From contig NZ_QOHG01000002.1 of assembly GCF_003319125.1 (NCBI RefSeq), positions 1 through 64,000 of the forward strand: a DNA stretch of 64,000 nt. The letters run 5' to 3'. Both the position numbers and the translations under genes were made by a program. Shown here one piece after another: positions 16,221 through 24,661 of this stretch (the stretch's first letter is position 1; every line of letters starts with the position of its first letter). The stretch comes from Blastococcus sp. TF02A-26 (GTDB lineage Bacteria; Actinomycetota; Actinomycetes; Mycobacteriales; Geodermatophilaceae). The notes under the pieces were generated by a model. The model was not told the DNA's origin, made no database searches, and saw only the letters and a program-made list of their open reading frames with translations.

Positions 16221-17243
16221 TCAGCAGCGCTCCGGCTCGCGGCCGGCCCGGTGGTCGGCGAGGGCGTCGAGCGCGTCGTCGAGGTCGACCACCCGCGCGA
16301 GGACCAGACCCGGCTGCGGGGCCTCGAGCGCCTCCTCGCAGTTCTCCGCAGGGACGAGGAACATCTCCGCGCCGATCTCGTGCGCCTTGACCATCTTCAG
16401 CTGGATCCCGCCGATGGGGCCGACCTCGCCCTCGGCGGTGATGGTCCCGGTGCCGGCGATGACCGCGCCCTCGGTGAGGTCGGTGTCCCCCACCAGGTCC
16501 AGGATCCCCAGCGTGAGCATCAGCCCGGCCGAGGGCCCACCGACGTCGGCCACCTGGATGTCGATGTCGAAGGGCGCCGAGGGCCGGTCCCCGACCAGCA
16601 CGCCCAGCAGTGCGCCGCCGTCCTCCGTCGTCCCGGTGGTGATCCGTGCGGTGCCCGGCTCGCCCAGCCGGGTGTAGGCCACGGTGACCGTGCTGCCGGG
16701 CTCGACCGCGGACAGGGCCTCGTCCAGGGCCGCGCGGTCCGGGGTCGGCCGGCCGTCGACCGACTCGATCGCGTCGTTCTCCTCGAGCAGCCCCTCCGAC
16801 GGCGAGTCGTCGCCGGAGAGCCCGCGCACGACCACCTTCACGGGGAAGCCGAGCCGGCTCAGCGCCGCCGCCTCCGCGCGCTCCTCGGAGCTGAGGAACG
16901 CCTCCCGGTTGGCCCGCTGGGTCTCCTCCCGGCTGCGTCCGGCGGGGTAGACGACCTCCTGCGGGACGACGCTCACCTCGTCGTCGAACCAGCCCTGCAC
17001 CGCCTCGACCAGGCTCAGCCCGGGCCGGCTGACCCCGACCGTCGTCAGGTTGAGGTTGCCGCTGACGTCGTTGCGCTCGCGGCCCTCGATGGCGATGACC
17101 GGCTCGCCGTCGACCTCGCCGAGGGTGTTGAGGGTGGGCCCGGGGACCTGCGCGACGTAGGGCACGGGGATCGCCGCGCCGAGCACGCCGAGGACCAGGA
17201 GCAGCACCACGCCGGTTCCGAGGACGGCGATCCGACGGGTCAC
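16221..17243 (-). CDS. Membrane-anchored PDZ and Lon-like (S16) serine protease
   Basis: A 340-residue YlbL-type protein. A single N-terminal membrane anchor (IAVLGTGVVLLLVLGVL) is followed by a PDZ domain (about 115-200) and a C-terminal Lon protease domain with the Ser of GGPSAGLMLTLGIL and the Lys of IQLKMVKAHE, the S16 dyad. It probably acts outside the membrane on exported substrates. The GTG at 17243 is chosen because TAAGCT lies 8 nt upstream and no other start fits; 340 residues equals the mycobacterial homologue as I recall it. UPF0182 follows 146 bp downstream. Confidence 0.93.
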   Translation of the reverse strand: MTRRIAVLGTGVVLLLVLGVLGAAIPVPYVAQVPGPTLNTLGEVDGEPVIAIEGRERNDVSGNLNLTTVGVSRPGLSLVEAVQGWFDDEVSVVPQEVVYPAGRSREETQRANREAFLSSEERAEAAALSRLGFPVKVVVRGLSGDDSPSEGLLEENDAIESVDGRPTPDRAALDEALSAVEPGSTVTVAYTRLGEPGTARITTGTTEDGGALLGVLVGDRPSAPFDIDIQVADVGGPSAGLMLTLGILDLVGDTDLTEGAVIAGTGTITAEGEVGPIGGIQLKMVKAHEIGAEMFLVPAENCEEALEAPQPGLVLARVVDLDDALDALADHRAGREPERC

Positions 17244-17251
17244 GAGCGGCG

Positions 17252-17257
17252 AGCTTA
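17252..17257 (-). promoter_or_regulatory. -10 hexamer TAAGCT of the PDZ protease
   Basis: TAAGCT on the minus strand ends 8 nt before the GTG at 17243. The palindromic element begins only 4 bp further upstream, filling the -35 region. Confidence 0.6.
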
Positions 17258-17260
17258 TGT

Positions 17261-17319
17261 GAAGGACCTGGGTGCCCCCCACCGCTCGCACGCTCGCGGC
17301 GGGCCCCTGCACCCAGGCC
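17261..17319. repeat. Palindromic element copy A
   Basis: Outer arms CCTGGGTGC (17267-17275) and GCACCCAGG (17309-17317) are perfectly complementary. Between them lies the shared core CCCCCACCGCTCGC...GCTCGCGGCGGGCCCCT. Flanks AAGGA on the left and CC on the right match copies B and C. It sits between two divergent leaderless promoters. Confidence 0.8.
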
Positions 17320-17378
17320 GTGCGCCGTGGGCGTAACCGATCGTCTCCCGAACGGCTGGCCGGGGAGATCATCGCGAC

Positions 17379-17384
17379 TACCGT
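17379..17384 (+). promoter_or_regulatory. -10 hexamer TACCGT of the DUF2342 gene
   Basis: TACCGT ends 6 nt before the ATG at 17391; no Shine-Dalgarno is present. Confidence 0.6.
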
Positions 17385-17390
17385 GGAGCC

Positions 17391-18734
17391 ATGAGTGACG
17401 TGCCGTTCGGCTTCGGCCTGCCCGACCCCGACCCCGAGCGTCGCAACCAGGGCGGGGCCGGCAACGACCCCTTCGGGTTCGGCGCGCTCTTCGGCGGTGG
17501 CGCAGGCGCGGGCGCCGGCACCCCGCAGGAGTTCCTGGCCAAGATGCCGCTGTTCGCCGAGCTGCAGAAGCTGATGACCTGGTCCGGCGGGCCGGTCAAC
17601 TGGGACCTCGCCCGCCAGGGCGCGATCAGCGCGCTGGCCGCCGGGACGCAGCCGGTGTCCGACGCCGAGCGGACGGCGGTCACCGAGGCGCTGCGGCTGG
17701 CCGACCTGTGGCTGGACCAGGCCACCGACCTGCCCTCGGGCGTGGAGCGCACCCTCGCCTGGTCCCGCGTCGAGTGGGTCGAGCAGACGCTCCCGCAGTG
17801 GGCGACGCTCATCGACCCGCTCGCCGAGCGCGTGGTCGCCGCCATGACCGGCGCCCTCCCCCAGGAGGCCATGGCGATGGCCGGGCCGCTCGCCGGGATG
17901 ATGGGCCAGGTCGGTGGGCTGATGTTCGGCGCCCAGGTGGGCCAGGCCTTCGGCCGGCTGGCCGGGGAGATCCTCACCGGCACCGAGGTCGGTCTGCCGG
18001 TCGCGCCCGCCGGGGCCGCGGTCCTCGTCCCGCAGAACGTCGCCGAGTTCGCCGCCGGCCTCGACCGCCCGGCCGACGAGGTCCGCTTGTTCCTCGCCCT
18101 GCGCGAGGCCGCCTCCCTGCGGCTGTTCGCGCACGTGCCGTGGCTGCGCCAGCAGCTGCACGACGCCGTCCACGCCTACGCCCGCGGCATCACCGTCGAT
18201 CGCGAGGCCATCGAGCGGGGCATCACCGAGGCCATGGGTTCCGGCGGCATCGACCCCAACGACCCCGAGAGCCTGCAGCGGCTGCTGCCCATGCTCGAGC
18301 CGGAGGAGACCCCCGAGCAGCAGATGGCGCTGCGCCGGCTGGAGACGCTCCTCGCGCTCGTCGAGGGCTGGGTGGACGCCGTCGTGGCCGCCGCGGCCGG
18401 CGACCGGCTGCCCGGGCACGGGGCCCTGGCCGAGACCATGCGCCGCCGCCGGGCCTCGGGCGGACCGGCCGAGCAGACCTTCGCCACGCTCGTCGGCCTG
18501 CAGCTGCGCCCCCGCCGGCTGCGCGACGCGGCGACCGTGTGGGGCGCGATGGCCCAGCAGCACGGCACGGCCGAGCGGGACCGGCTCTGGTCGCACCCGG
18601 ACCTGCTGCCGACGTCGGAGGACCTCGACGAGCCGCTGGACTTCGTCGGCCGCCAGGGCGGCGGTCTCGACGACGAGCTGCGGGGCCTGACCGACGGGGA
18701 GCCCGAGGACGGCCGGGAGACGGGCCGGGACTGA
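17391..18734 (+). CDS. Zinc-dependent metalloprotease-like protein (DUF2342)
   Basis: A 447-residue protein of the actinobacterial DUF2342/zincin-2 family. A Gly-rich start (FGALFGGGAGAGAG) leads into a helical core with WTLIDPLAERV-like segments, LPVAPAGAAVLVPQNVAEFA and the conserved LREAASLRLFAHVPWL region, where Glu and His are likely metal ligands. Protease activity is assumed from the family and has not been widely shown. The ATG is supported by the leaderless promoter. It diverges from the PDZ protease, as in mycobacteria. Confidence 0.85.
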   Translation: MSDVPFGFGLPDPDPERRNQGGAGNDPFGFGALFGGGAGAGAGTPQEFLAKMPLFAELQKLMTWSGGPVNWDLARQGAISALAAGTQPVSDAERTAVTEALRLADLWLDQATDLPSGVERTLAWSRVEWVEQTLPQWATLIDPLAERVVAAMTGALPQEAMAMAGPLAGMMGQVGGLMFGAQVGQAFGRLAGEILTGTEVGLPVAPAGAAVLVPQNVAEFAAGLDRPADEVRLFLALREAASLRLFAHVPWLRQQLHDAVHAYARGITVDREAIERGITEAMGSGGIDPNDPESLQRLLPMLEPEETPEQQMALRRLETLLALVEGWVDAVVAAAAGDRLPGHGALAETMRRRRASGGPAEQTFATLVGLQLRPRRLRDAATVWGAMAQQHGTAERDRLWSHPDLLPTSEDLDEPLDFVGRQGGGLDDELRGLTDGEPEDGRETGRD

Positions 18735-18752
18735 GGTCCGGCCGGACCGGCC

Positions 18753-19409
18753 TCAGAGGACGAGGTCGTCGTCCTCCGAGGACGCGGCGCCGGCGTCCTG
18801 GCGGGCCGTCTCGACGCCCTCGAGGAACCCCCGCGCGCGCTCGGCGCGGGGGTAGCGGGCGACGAGCGCCCAGAACCGCTGGTCGTGGCTCGGCTCGATC
18901 AGGTGCGCGAGCTCGTGCACGAGCACGTAGTCGACGACGTACTCGGGCATCCCGCGCAGCCGGCTGGACAGGCGGATGCTGCCGTCGGACGGCGTGCACG
19001 AGCCCCAGCGGCGCTGCTGGTTGTCGACCCACCGCACGCTGCTGGGCTGCGGGACGCCGTCCAGGTGGGCCGCCGACAGGGCCCGGGCGCGCGCCACGAG
19101 CTCGTCGTCGGCCCCGAGCGACCGGCGGCGGCGTTCCTCGCGGGTCTGCAGCTTGGCCACCATCTGGGCCACCCAGCGGCGCTCCTCGGCCGGGGTGAAC
19201 GCCGCGGGGATCAGCACGATGGTGCGGCCGGACTCGCGGTACGCCGTCACGGTGCGACGGCGCCGGGCGCTGCGGCGCACCTCGATCGGCCCCATGGCCC
19301 TGCCCGCGAGCTCCGGCCCGACCGCGGGCAGCGCGCGGGGAGCCCGGTCGGCCGGCGGTCGATCCGCCGGTCGGGGGCTGTTCGGGGTGTCGGGGGTCCT
19401 TCCGGGCAC
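18753..19409 (-). CDS. YgjP/SprT-like M48-related metallopeptidase
   Basis: A 218-residue protein with the DUF45/YgjP fold. Visible signatures are [31 protein letters not shown] and the zincin helix [16 protein letters not shown] with its HExxH and downstream His. It is probably cytoplasmic; the substrate is unknown. GTG 19409 is chosen because TACCGT lies 7 nt upstream; an ATG at 19295 would trim 38 disordered Pro/Arg-rich residues and is a fair alternative. It is convergent with the DUF2342 gene. Confidence 0.85.
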   Translation of the reverse strand: MPGRTPDTPNSPRPADRPPADRAPRALPAVGPELAGRAMGPIEVRRSARRRRTVTAYRESGRTIVLIPAAFTPAEERRWVAQMVAKLQTREERRRRSLGADDELVARARALSAAHLDGVPQPSSVRWVDNQQRRWGSCTPSDGSIRLSSRLRGMPEYVVDYVLVHELAHLIEPSHDQRFWALVARYPRAERARGFLEGVETARQDAGAASSEDDDLVL

Positions 19410-19416
19410 GGAGTGC

Positions 19417-19422
19417 ACGGTA
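19417..19422 (-). promoter_or_regulatory. -10 hexamer TACCGT of the YgjP-like gene
   Basis: On the minus strand it ends 7 nt before the GTG at 19409. Confidence 0.55.
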
Positions 19423-19734
19423 GTCAGGCCCCGGGGGCGCCGCCGCACGGCGACACCCACTCGGGTGCAGGTCCGCACGGACGGTGGACACGGACGTGCA
19501 CCCGACCCGGCGACGTGCTGCACTGTCCGGCCTCCACAGCCCCGCGCAGCGTGTTCCCGCAGGTCGAGGGGCTCATCGGCGGCACAGGAGGGAGCCAGCC
19601 GGGACCGCTGTCCCGAGCCCGCCCACAGCGACACGCCACGGACTCCCCAGCTCCTCCACAGCGTCGTCCACAGGCTGTGGGGAGCCGGGCCCCCGGCTCC
19701 CGCCCGATCACGGGGGCGGGAGGGGGCGGGCGGG

Positions 19735-19740
19735 TAGCGT
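19735..19740 (+). promoter_or_regulatory. -10 hexamer TAGCGT of the DUF5679 gene
   Basis: TAGCGT lies 59 nt upstream of the GTG at 19800, giving a short leader that contains an AGGAGGAGGAG ribosome-binding site. Confidence 0.5.
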
Positions 19741-19799
19741 TCCTGCCCAGCGGCGCCCCGGACCGGGGGCCGGACGAGCCCAGCAGGAGGAGGAGCACC

Positions 19800-19952
19800 G
19801 TGGCGGAGAGCTACAACGGCTACTGCGTGAAGTGCAAGGAGAAGCGCGACTTCGACGGCGAGGTCAAGGTCAGCGAGTCCGGCCGCCGGATGGCCCAGGG
19901 CACCTGCCCGGTCTGCGGCACCAAGATGAACCGGATCCTCGGCAAGGCCTGA
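19800..19952 (+). CDS. DUF5679 zinc-ribbon small protein
   Basis: A 50-residue protein with two CxxC knuckles ([12 protein letters not shown] and [13 protein letters not shown]) that should bind one zinc. The length and both knuckles match the DUF5679 family widespread in Actinobacteria; the role is unknown. The GTG start follows an AGGAGGAGGAG ribosome-binding site. A palindromic element (copy B) begins 2 bp after the stop and probably terminates the transcript. Confidence 0.88.
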   Translation: MAESYNGYCVKCKEKRDFDGEVKVSESGRRMAQGTCPVCGTKMNRILGKA

Positions 19953-19953
19953 A

Positions 19954-20012
19954 GAAGGACCCCTTCGCCCCCCACCGCTCGCGAGCTCGCGGCGGGCCCC
20001 TGCGAAGGGGCC
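19954..20012. repeat. Palindromic element copy B
   Basis: Outer arms CCCCTTCGC (19960-19968) and GCGAAGGGG (20002-20010) pair perfectly. The core contains the 12-bp palindrome CGCGAGCTCGCG. The core is nearly identical to copies A and C while the arms differ. Placed directly after the DUF5679 stop. Confidence 0.85.
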
Positions 20013-20117
20013 GGGGGTACAGACGGCGGCGTACCCCTCGGGGGCGCCGCCGTCGGCGTGTCTGCCGCTTGTGGACGACGACGGCATCGCCCCGCCGACG
20101 GTGCCAGGCTGCCCGGC

Positions 20118-21167
20118 GTGTCCGACACCGCCCACCCGCTGCTGCCGTCCACCACGCCCCTCCTGCGCCGCGCCGGCGACGCCGTCCAGGTGGGTGGCGT
20201 GGACGCCGGCGACGGGCTGGTGGTGCGCCCCGCGGCCGCCGAGGTGACGACGCTGCTGCGCGGCCTGGACGGCCGGCGACCGCAGCGGTCGGTGCTCGCC
20301 GACGCGGTCACCGCCGGCTTCGACGCCGCCGCCGTCGCGGGTCTGCTCGACGGGCTGCGCAGCACCGGACTCCTGGTCGACCTCGACCCCGCCGACCTGC
20401 TGGCCTCCGACGCCGGTCCGGCCGCCGTCGCGCGGACCGCGGCCGAGCTCCCCGCGGCCCGCGGCACCTCTCCCGGCGCGGCGCGGTGGGCGGCCCGACG
20501 CCGTGCCACGGTGGTCGTCGAGGGCGCCACGCGGGTCGGCGTGCCGCTGGCCGCGGTGCTCGCCGCCAGCGGGGTGGGCCGGGTCAGCGTGCGGGACCGC
20601 GGCGTGGTGGGAGCCGGGGACGCCGTGGTCGGTGGACTCTCGGCCGAGGACGAGGGGCGACCGCGCGCCCTGGCCGCCGCCGACGCCGTTCGCCGGGCCA
20701 GCCCGCTGGCCGACGTGCGGCCGCTGCCGGACGGGGTGCTGCCGGACCTCGTGGTGCTGGCCCGCCCGTGGGCGGCCGCCGATCCGGTGGTGACCGTCTG
20801 GCAGTCGGCCGGCGCCGCGCACCTGGTGGCGACCGTCCGCGGGGAGACCGGCGTCGTGGGCCCGCTGGTCGTGCCGGGGCGGACCAGCTGCCTGGGCTGC
20901 GCCGACCTGCACCGCCGCGACGCCGACCCCTCGTGGCCGGCGCTGGCCGCCCAGCTCACCGCCACCGACGCGCCGCCCGGCGGTTCGACCCTCACCTGCC
21001 TGCTGACCGCCGTGACCGCCGCCCAGCAGGCACTCGCCTACCTGGACGGCAGCGGCGCGCCCGCGACACTGGAGGCCACGGTGGAACTCCGGTGGCCCGA
21101 GCTCGTGCCGGCCCGCCGCCGGTGGCCCGCCCACGCGGAGTGCGGCTGCCTGGACGCGCCCGCATGA
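20118..21167 (+). CDS. ThiF-like protein (TOMM leader-binding/cyclodehydratase-like)
   Basis: A 349-residue protein. Residues 1-100 form a winged-helix-like domain ([33 protein letters not shown]) like the peptide-binding half of TOMM cyclodehydratase partners. Residues 130-330 are a degenerate ThiF/E1 fold ([21 protein letters not shown]). Zinc cysteines are present as CLGC and CGC. The usual E1 ATP-binding GxGxxG is altered, so adenylation is doubtful. No YcaO or precursor peptide is adjacent. The GTG at 20118 has a CAGGCT hexamer 7 nt upstream. Confidence 0.75.
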   Translation: MSDTAHPLLPSTTPLLRRAGDAVQVGGVDAGDGLVVRPAAAEVTTLLRGLDGRRPQRSVLADAVTAGFDAAAVAGLLDGLRSTGLLVDLDPADLLASDAGPAAVARTAAELPAARGTSPGAARWAARRRATVVVEGATRVGVPLAAVLAASGVGRVSVRDRGVVGAGDAVVGGLSAEDEGRPRALAAADAVRRASPLADVRPLPDGVLPDLVVLARPWAAADPVVTVWQSAGAAHLVATVRGETGVVGPLVVPGRTSCLGCADLHRRDADPSWPALAAQLTATDAPPGGSTLTCLLTAVTAAQQALAYLDGSGAPATLEATVELRWPELVPARRRWPAHAECGCLDAPA

Positions 21168-21172
21168 CCCCC

Positions 21173-21210
21173 GGGGAGGACTTCCTCCCCCCACGCCCGG
21201 CGACCGGGCG
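21173..21210 (+). terminator. Tandem hairpins after the ThiF-like gene
   Basis: GGGGAGGA (21173-21180) pairs with TCCTCCCC (21183-21190), and CGCCCGG (21194-21200) pairs with CCGGGCG (21204-21210). The run CTCCCCCCACGCCC recalls the palindromic element but the right arm is missing. Confidence 0.5.
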
Positions 21211-21308
21211 CACCGACGGGGATGATGGCTCCAGGAGCGTCGTCCCGGTGACCGGCTCCCGGACGACCCGACACCGCCGTGACCGACCAGCGTCAGCGAG
21301 GAGGACAC

Positions 21309-22631
21309 GTGCCCGACAGCGAGCGGCCGATCCCCAAGGGCTCGGTGGCCCGCACGGCGCGCCTGGCCTCCCTTCCGCTGGGCGCCGCCGGGCGCGCCAC
21401 CCTCGGCCTGGGCAAGCGGCTGTCGGGGCAGTCCTCCGAGGCCGTCTCGGCCGAGTTGCAGCAGCGCACCGCCGAGCAGTTGTTCGCCGTCCTGGGTCAG
21501 CTCAAGGGCGGCGCGATGAAGCTCGGCCAGACCCTGTCGGTGTTCGAGGCCGCGGTCCCCGAGGAGGTCGCCGCCCCCTACCGCGAGGCCCTGGTCAAGC
21601 TGCAGGAGGAGGCGCCGCCGATGCCGGTGCGCACCGTGCACGCGGTGCTCGCCCAGCAGCTCGGCGGGAAGTGGCGCGAGCGGTTCCGACACTTCGACGA
21701 CCAGCCGGCGGCCGCCGCCAGCATCGGGCAGGTGCACCGCGCGACCTGGCGTGACGGCCGCGACGTGGCGGTGAAGATCCAGTACCCCGGCGCCGCGACC
21801 GCCCTCATGGCCGACCTCAACCAGCTGGCCCGCTTCGCCCGGATGTTCGCCGCGCTGTTCCCCGGCATGGACGTCAAGCCGCTCATCGCCGAGCTCAAGG
21901 CCCGGGTGATCGAGGAGCTGGACTACGGGTTGGAGGCCGACGCCCAGCGGCAGTTCTCCGCCGCCTACGTCGACGACCCCGACATCGTCGTCCCGCGGGT
22001 GGTCGCCAGCGCACCGAAGGTGATCGTGTCGGAGTGGCTGGAGGGCACTCCCCTGTCGCGGGTCATCGCCGACGGGACGCGGGAGCAGCGCGACCGCGCC
22101 GGGCTCCTCATGGCCCGGCTGCACTTCTCCGGCCCGCAGCGGGCGGGGCTGCTGCACGCCGACCCGCACCCGGGCAACTTCCGGCTCGTCCCCGACGGCC
22201 GGCTCGGCGTCATCGACTTCGGCGCCACCGCCCGGCTGCCCGACGGGCATCCGGAGCCGATCGGCCGGCTGCTCCGCTGGGCGCTCGACGGCCGGGCGGA
22301 GGACGTGCTGGTCGACCTGCGCGCCGAGGGGTTCGTCCGGGCCGGCGTGGAGGTCGACGCCGACGCCGTGCTCGGGTACCTGGAGCCGCTGCTGGCGCCG
22401 ATCGAGACCGACCACTTCCACTTCACGCGGGCGTGGATGCAGGAGCAGGCGGCCCGCATCGCCGATCCGCGCAACGAGGCGAGCCGGCTGGGCCGGCAGC
22501 TCAACCTGCCGCCGGCCTACCTGCTCATCCACCGGGTGACGATCGGCTCCATCGGCGTGCTGTGCCAGCTGGACTCGGCCGGGGACTTCCGCGCCGTCCT
22601 GGAGGAGTGGCTCCCCGGCTTCACCGGCTGA
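21309..22631 (+). CDS. ABC1/AarF/UbiB-type atypical kinase
   Basis: A 440-residue kinase-like protein. It has the KxGQ-type motif in its actinobacterial form ([17 protein letters not shown]), the VAVKIQYPG lysine, the catalytic loop [13 protein letters not shown] and [10 protein letters not shown] in place of DFG. UbiB/ABC1 proteins act as ATPases supporting isoprenoid lipid metabolism; the actinobacterial role is unclear. GTG 21309 is preferred over 21279 because AGGAGG precedes it and [20 protein letters not shown] matches the mycobacterial N-terminus from memory. It faces dapA convergently. Confidence 0.9.
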   Translation: MPDSERPIPKGSVARTARLASLPLGAAGRATLGLGKRLSGQSSEAVSAELQQRTAEQLFAVLGQLKGGAMKLGQTLSVFEAAVPEEVAAPYREALVKLQEEAPPMPVRTVHAVLAQQLGGKWRERFRHFDDQPAAAASIGQVHRATWRDGRDVAVKIQYPGAATALMADLNQLARFARMFAALFPGMDVKPLIAELKARVIEELDYGLEADAQRQFSAAYVDDPDIVVPRVVASAPKVIVSEWLEGTPLSRVIADGTREQRDRAGLLMARLHFSGPQRAGLLHADPHPGNFRLVPDGRLGVIDFGATARLPDGHPEPIGRLLRWALDGRAEDVLVDLRAEGFVRAGVEVDADAVLGYLEPLLAPIETDHFHFTRAWMQEQAARIADPRNEASRLGRQLNLPPAYLLIHRVTIGSIGVLCQLDSAGDFRAVLEEWLPGFTG

Positions 22632-22639
22632 GCCGGACC

Positions 22640-23503
22640 TCAGCCGCGGGCGACCTCGAGCAGGCCGTGGCGCTCGAGCATCGCCCGGACCACCGCCGTC
22701 TCCTGCTCGTCGGCCTCGACGAGCGGCAGCCGCAGGCGGGCCGAGCAGTGGCCCAGCAGTGCCAGGGCGCGCTTGATGCCGATCGGGTTGGTGGTCACCG
22801 CCAGCGCGGCGTAGACGTCGCGCAGGGAGGCGTCGATCCCGGCCCGCTCCTCCGGCTCGGTGACCATCCGGCGCATCTCGGATCCGAGGACGTGACTGGC
22901 CACGAGGATGCCGCCGACCGCGCCGGCGTCCAGCGCCCGGGCGAAGGAGTCGTCGTTGCCCGCGTAGAGGTCCAGGCCCTCGATCGGCGCGAGGTTGTCG
23001 TCGTTGGCCTGCTTGACGCCGACGATGTTGTCCGCGAGCTGCGCGATCTCGGCCAGCAGGTCGTTGGGGACGTCGATGACCGACCGCGACGGGATGTTGT
23101 AGAGCAGGACCGGCTTGTCGGTGCTGCGCGCCACCTCGGCGTAGTGCGCGAGCAGACCGCGGCGGTTGGGCTTGTTGTAGTACGGCGTGACGGACAGGAC
23201 GCCGTCGACGCCGAGCTCGGTGGCCTTCGCGGTGAGCTCGCAGGCGTGGCGGGTGTCGTTGGAGCCCGTCCCCGCGATGACCTGGGCGCCCTCCGGCTTC
23301 TCGCGGACGGCCAGCTCGATCACCCGCAGGTGCTCGCTGTCGCTGAGGGTCGCCGCCTCACCGGTGCTCCCGGCCACCACGACGCCGTCGGACCCGGTGG
23401 CGCAGACGTGCCGGAGGAGGGCGACGAAGGCCTCCTCGTCGACGTCCCCGCGCTCGTCGAACGGTGTGACGATCGCCGTCAGGACGGGGCCGAAGCGGAT
23501 CAT
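22640..23503 (-). CDS. dapA: 4-hydroxy-tetrahydrodipicolinate synthase
   Basis: A 287-residue TIM-barrel aldolase of lysine and meso-diaminopimelate synthesis, condensing pyruvate with aspartate semialdehyde. Signatures are [21 protein letters not shown], the Tyr of LLYNIPSRS and the Schiff-base Lys of IVGVKQAND. The product also supplies peptidoglycan. The ATG at 23503 has a TAGCCT -10 at 7 nt, so it has its own leaderless promoter, separated from the whiB7 operon by a strong hairpin. Confidence 0.95.
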   Translation of the reverse strand: MIRFGPVLTAIVTPFDERGDVDEEAFVALLRHVCATGSDGVVVAGSTGEAATLSDSEHLRVIELAVREKPEGAQVIAGTGSNDTRHACELTAKATELGVDGVLSVTPYYNKPNRRGLLAHYAEVARSTDKPVLLYNIPSRSVIDVPNDLLAEIAQLADNIVGVKQANDDNLAPIEGLDLYAGNDDSFARALDAGAVGGILVASHVLGSEMRRMVTEPEERAGIDASLRDVYAALAVTTNPIGIKRALALLGHCSARLRLPLVEADEQETAVVRAMLERHGLLEVARG

Positions 23504-23510
23504 GGCCGCC

Positions 23511-23516
23511 AGGCTA
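23511..23516 (-). promoter_or_regulatory. -10 hexamer TAGCCT of dapA
   Basis: On the minus strand TAGCCT ends 7 nt before the ATG at 23503. Confidence 0.6.
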
Positions 23517-23521
23517 TCCGG

Positions 23522-23564
23522 CGGCCGGACGCCACTCGACGGGCCGTCGAGTGGCGTCCGGCCG
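23522..23564 (-). terminator. Terminator of the whiB7 operon
   Basis: A perfect 19-bp stem (23522-23540 with 23546-23564) with a 5-nt loop, 7 bp past the stop of the small coupled gene. It insulates dapA from the whiB7 transcript. Confidence 0.8.
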
Positions 23565-23571
23565 GTGGCCG

Positions 23572-23811
23572 TCAGCGGACGGCGGCGCTGGCGCGGGCCG
23601 CGCGCAGCCGCGCGTGCTCCGCGCGGCGGGCCCAGCGCCGGGCGGCGCGCAGCCGGCGCAGCCGCGTGGCCGTGTCGGCCTGGTGCCGCAGCTCCGCCAG
23701 CCGGTCGCAGGCCAGGTCGTACTCGTAGCCGTACATCTGGATCGCCTCGTTCCGGAGGGCGACCGCCCTGGACAGGGTCGGCCGGGGTGGTGGTCGGGTG
23801 GTGTCGTTCAC
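23572..23811 (-). CDS. Small basic helical protein coupled to whiB7
   Basis: A 79-residue protein of unknown function. Its GTG overlaps the whiB7 TGA (GTGA at 23808-23811), so translation is probably coupled. A short disordered start is followed by SRAVALRNEAIQMYGYEY, then a long Arg/Ala-rich helix (RLRRLRAARRWARRAEHARL) suited to binding nucleic acid or a ribosome. The strong terminator comes right after it, which marks it as the last gene of the whiB7 transcript. Confidence 0.65.
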   Translation of the reverse strand: MNDTTRPPPRPTLSRAVALRNEAIQMYGYEYDLACDRLAELRHQADTATRLRRLRAARRWARRAEHARLRAARASAAVR

Positions 23812-24155
23812 GCCGCGACGACCTTCCGGGGACGTCCCCGGGGCCGCTTGCGGGCGATGACGGCGCCGCGCTCGAAGATCTCGCCGCCCCACACCCCCCA
23901 CGGCTCGGCGCGGGCCAGGGCGCCGGCCAGGCACGCCTCGCGCACCGGGCAGTCGGCGCAGAAGGCCTTCGCCTGCTCCAGCTGCTCGGGCCGCTCGGCG
24001 AACCACAGGTCGCGGTCCTCCTCGCGGCACGGCAGCGGACGCCGCACCGGCGCGGGGGTGACGGGCGCCTGCGGCCGACGCGGGGTGGTGGCGCCACCGG
24101 TCCGGGGGGCGCCGGGACGGCGGTGGGACACCGGGCGGGTCAGGGTCGACTGCAC
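23808..24155 (-). CDS. whiB7: WhiB7/WblC-type redox transcriptional regulator
   Basis: A 115-residue WhiB protein. Four cysteines for the 4Fe-4S cluster (PCREED, FCADCP, REAC), the turn GVWGGEIF and a C-terminal AT-hook RGRPRK identify the WhiB7 subclass. In mycobacteria and Streptomyces it binds SigA and AT-rich DNA just upstream of -35 elements and activates intrinsic resistance to ribosome-targeting antibiotics. The GTG follows GAGGAGGAG. Upstream lie a hairpin, a small ORF and a promoter with an AT-rich box, the layout of a ribosome-mediated attenuator. Confidence 0.95.
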   Translation of the reverse strand: MQSTLTRPVSHRRPGAPRTGGATTPRRPQAPVTPAPVRRPLPCREEDRDLWFAERPEQLEQAKAFCADCPVREACLAGALARAEPWGVWGGEIFERGAVIARKRPRGRPRKVVAA

Positions 24156-24237
24156 TGCCGCTCCTCCTCGTTGTCGTCGTCTCCGGCCGGCGGTTCCGCC
24201 GACCGTGTGGTGGGGCCGGGTGCCGCAGGAATGACGA

Positions 24238-24271
24238 AGGCCGCGGATCCCGGGGTTCGGGTCCGCGGCCT
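24238..24271 (-). promoter_or_regulatory. Attenuator hairpin in the whiB7 leader
   Basis: AGGCCGCGGA (24238-24247) and TCCGCGGCCT (24262-24271) form a 10-bp stem that can extend inward. On the transcript it follows the leader ORF stop by about 20 nt and is followed by a short T-containing stretch. It lies 83 nt before whiB7. Confidence 0.65.
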
Positions 24272-24290
24272 CGAGGAGGTCCGGTGAGCG

Positions 24291-24569
24291 CTAGCTCAGC
24301 GGCCTGCCCGGGGAGTGGATCCCGACGGAGGGGTCGTTCTTGGTGGACTGCTCGTACGCGTGGAGCTCATCGGTGGCCGTGCCGGCGCCGAACGGCGTGC
24401 CGCCGGTCAGGGCGCGCAGGCGGACGGCGGGCACACGGGTGCCGGCGAACGGAGCCGGTGCGGCAGCGGTGGCCGTCGCGACGGCCGCGAAGGCGCTGAG
24501 ACCGGCCGGGCACGTGGCGATGACCCCGGCGATCGGAGCCGGGGTGGCCGTCCAGGTCATGTCGATCAC
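24291..24569 (-). CDS. Candidate leader ORF upstream of whiB7
   Basis: A 92-codon reading frame from GTG 24569, preceded by GGAGGAGGGG at 8 nt, and ending in TAG just before the attenuator hairpin. The peptide is Ala/Thr/Pro-rich (VIDMTWTATPAPIAG; AVATATAAAPAPFAG) with no family. In characterised whiB7/wblC leaders, stalled translation of an upstream ORF prevents terminator formation. Here the position fits that role; whether all 92 codons are translated is uncertain, and ATG 24551 is an alternative start. Confidence 0.5.
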   Translation of the reverse strand: MIDMTWTATPAPIAGVIATCPAGLSAFAAVATATAAAPAPFAGTRVPAVRLRALTGGTPFGAGTATDELHAYEQSTKNDPSVGIHSPGRPLS

Positions 24570-24661
24570 CAGTGCCACCCCTCCTCCCGGGGACGCGGTG
24601 CGGCCGTGGTCGGCGGCACCGGAGTTGGTGCGGCCCGAGGTCGTCCCCGGGCGCGATCAGG

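Larger units (their letters stand above)
19410..19799. other. 390-bp intergenic region with repeated CCACAG motifs
   Basis: No convincing gene. It holds the -10 of the peptidase gene on the left and TAGCGT of the DUF5679 gene on the right. CCACAGC occurs at 19534, 19623 and 19656, and a 13-bp palindrome CCACAGGCTGTGG lies at 19668-19680. These resemble DnaA-box or operator sequence, but there is no other origin signature. Confidence 0.45.

Noticed and set aside
13018-16677. A 1219-codon plus-strand open frame
   Set aside because: Antisense to the UPF0182 and PDZ protease genes, which have clear family motifs.
19534-19680. Replication origin suggested by CCACAG repeats
   Set aside because: Too few and too degenerate DnaA boxes, no AT-rich unwinding region and no dnaA, dnaN or parAB genes.
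20118-21167. A thiazole/oxazole peptide biosynthesis cluster
   Set aside because: No YcaO, dehydrogenase or precursor peptide is present; the neighbours are core genes.
21173-21210. A fifth full copy of the palindromic element
   Set aside because: The left half is similar but the conserved right core and right arm are absent, so it is listed only as tandem hairpins.
18753-22532. A 1259-codon minus-strand frame read as one protein
   Set aside because: Only its last 218 codons (YgjP-like peptidase) are protein-like; the rest is antisense to the DUF5679, ThiF-like and ABC1 genes.
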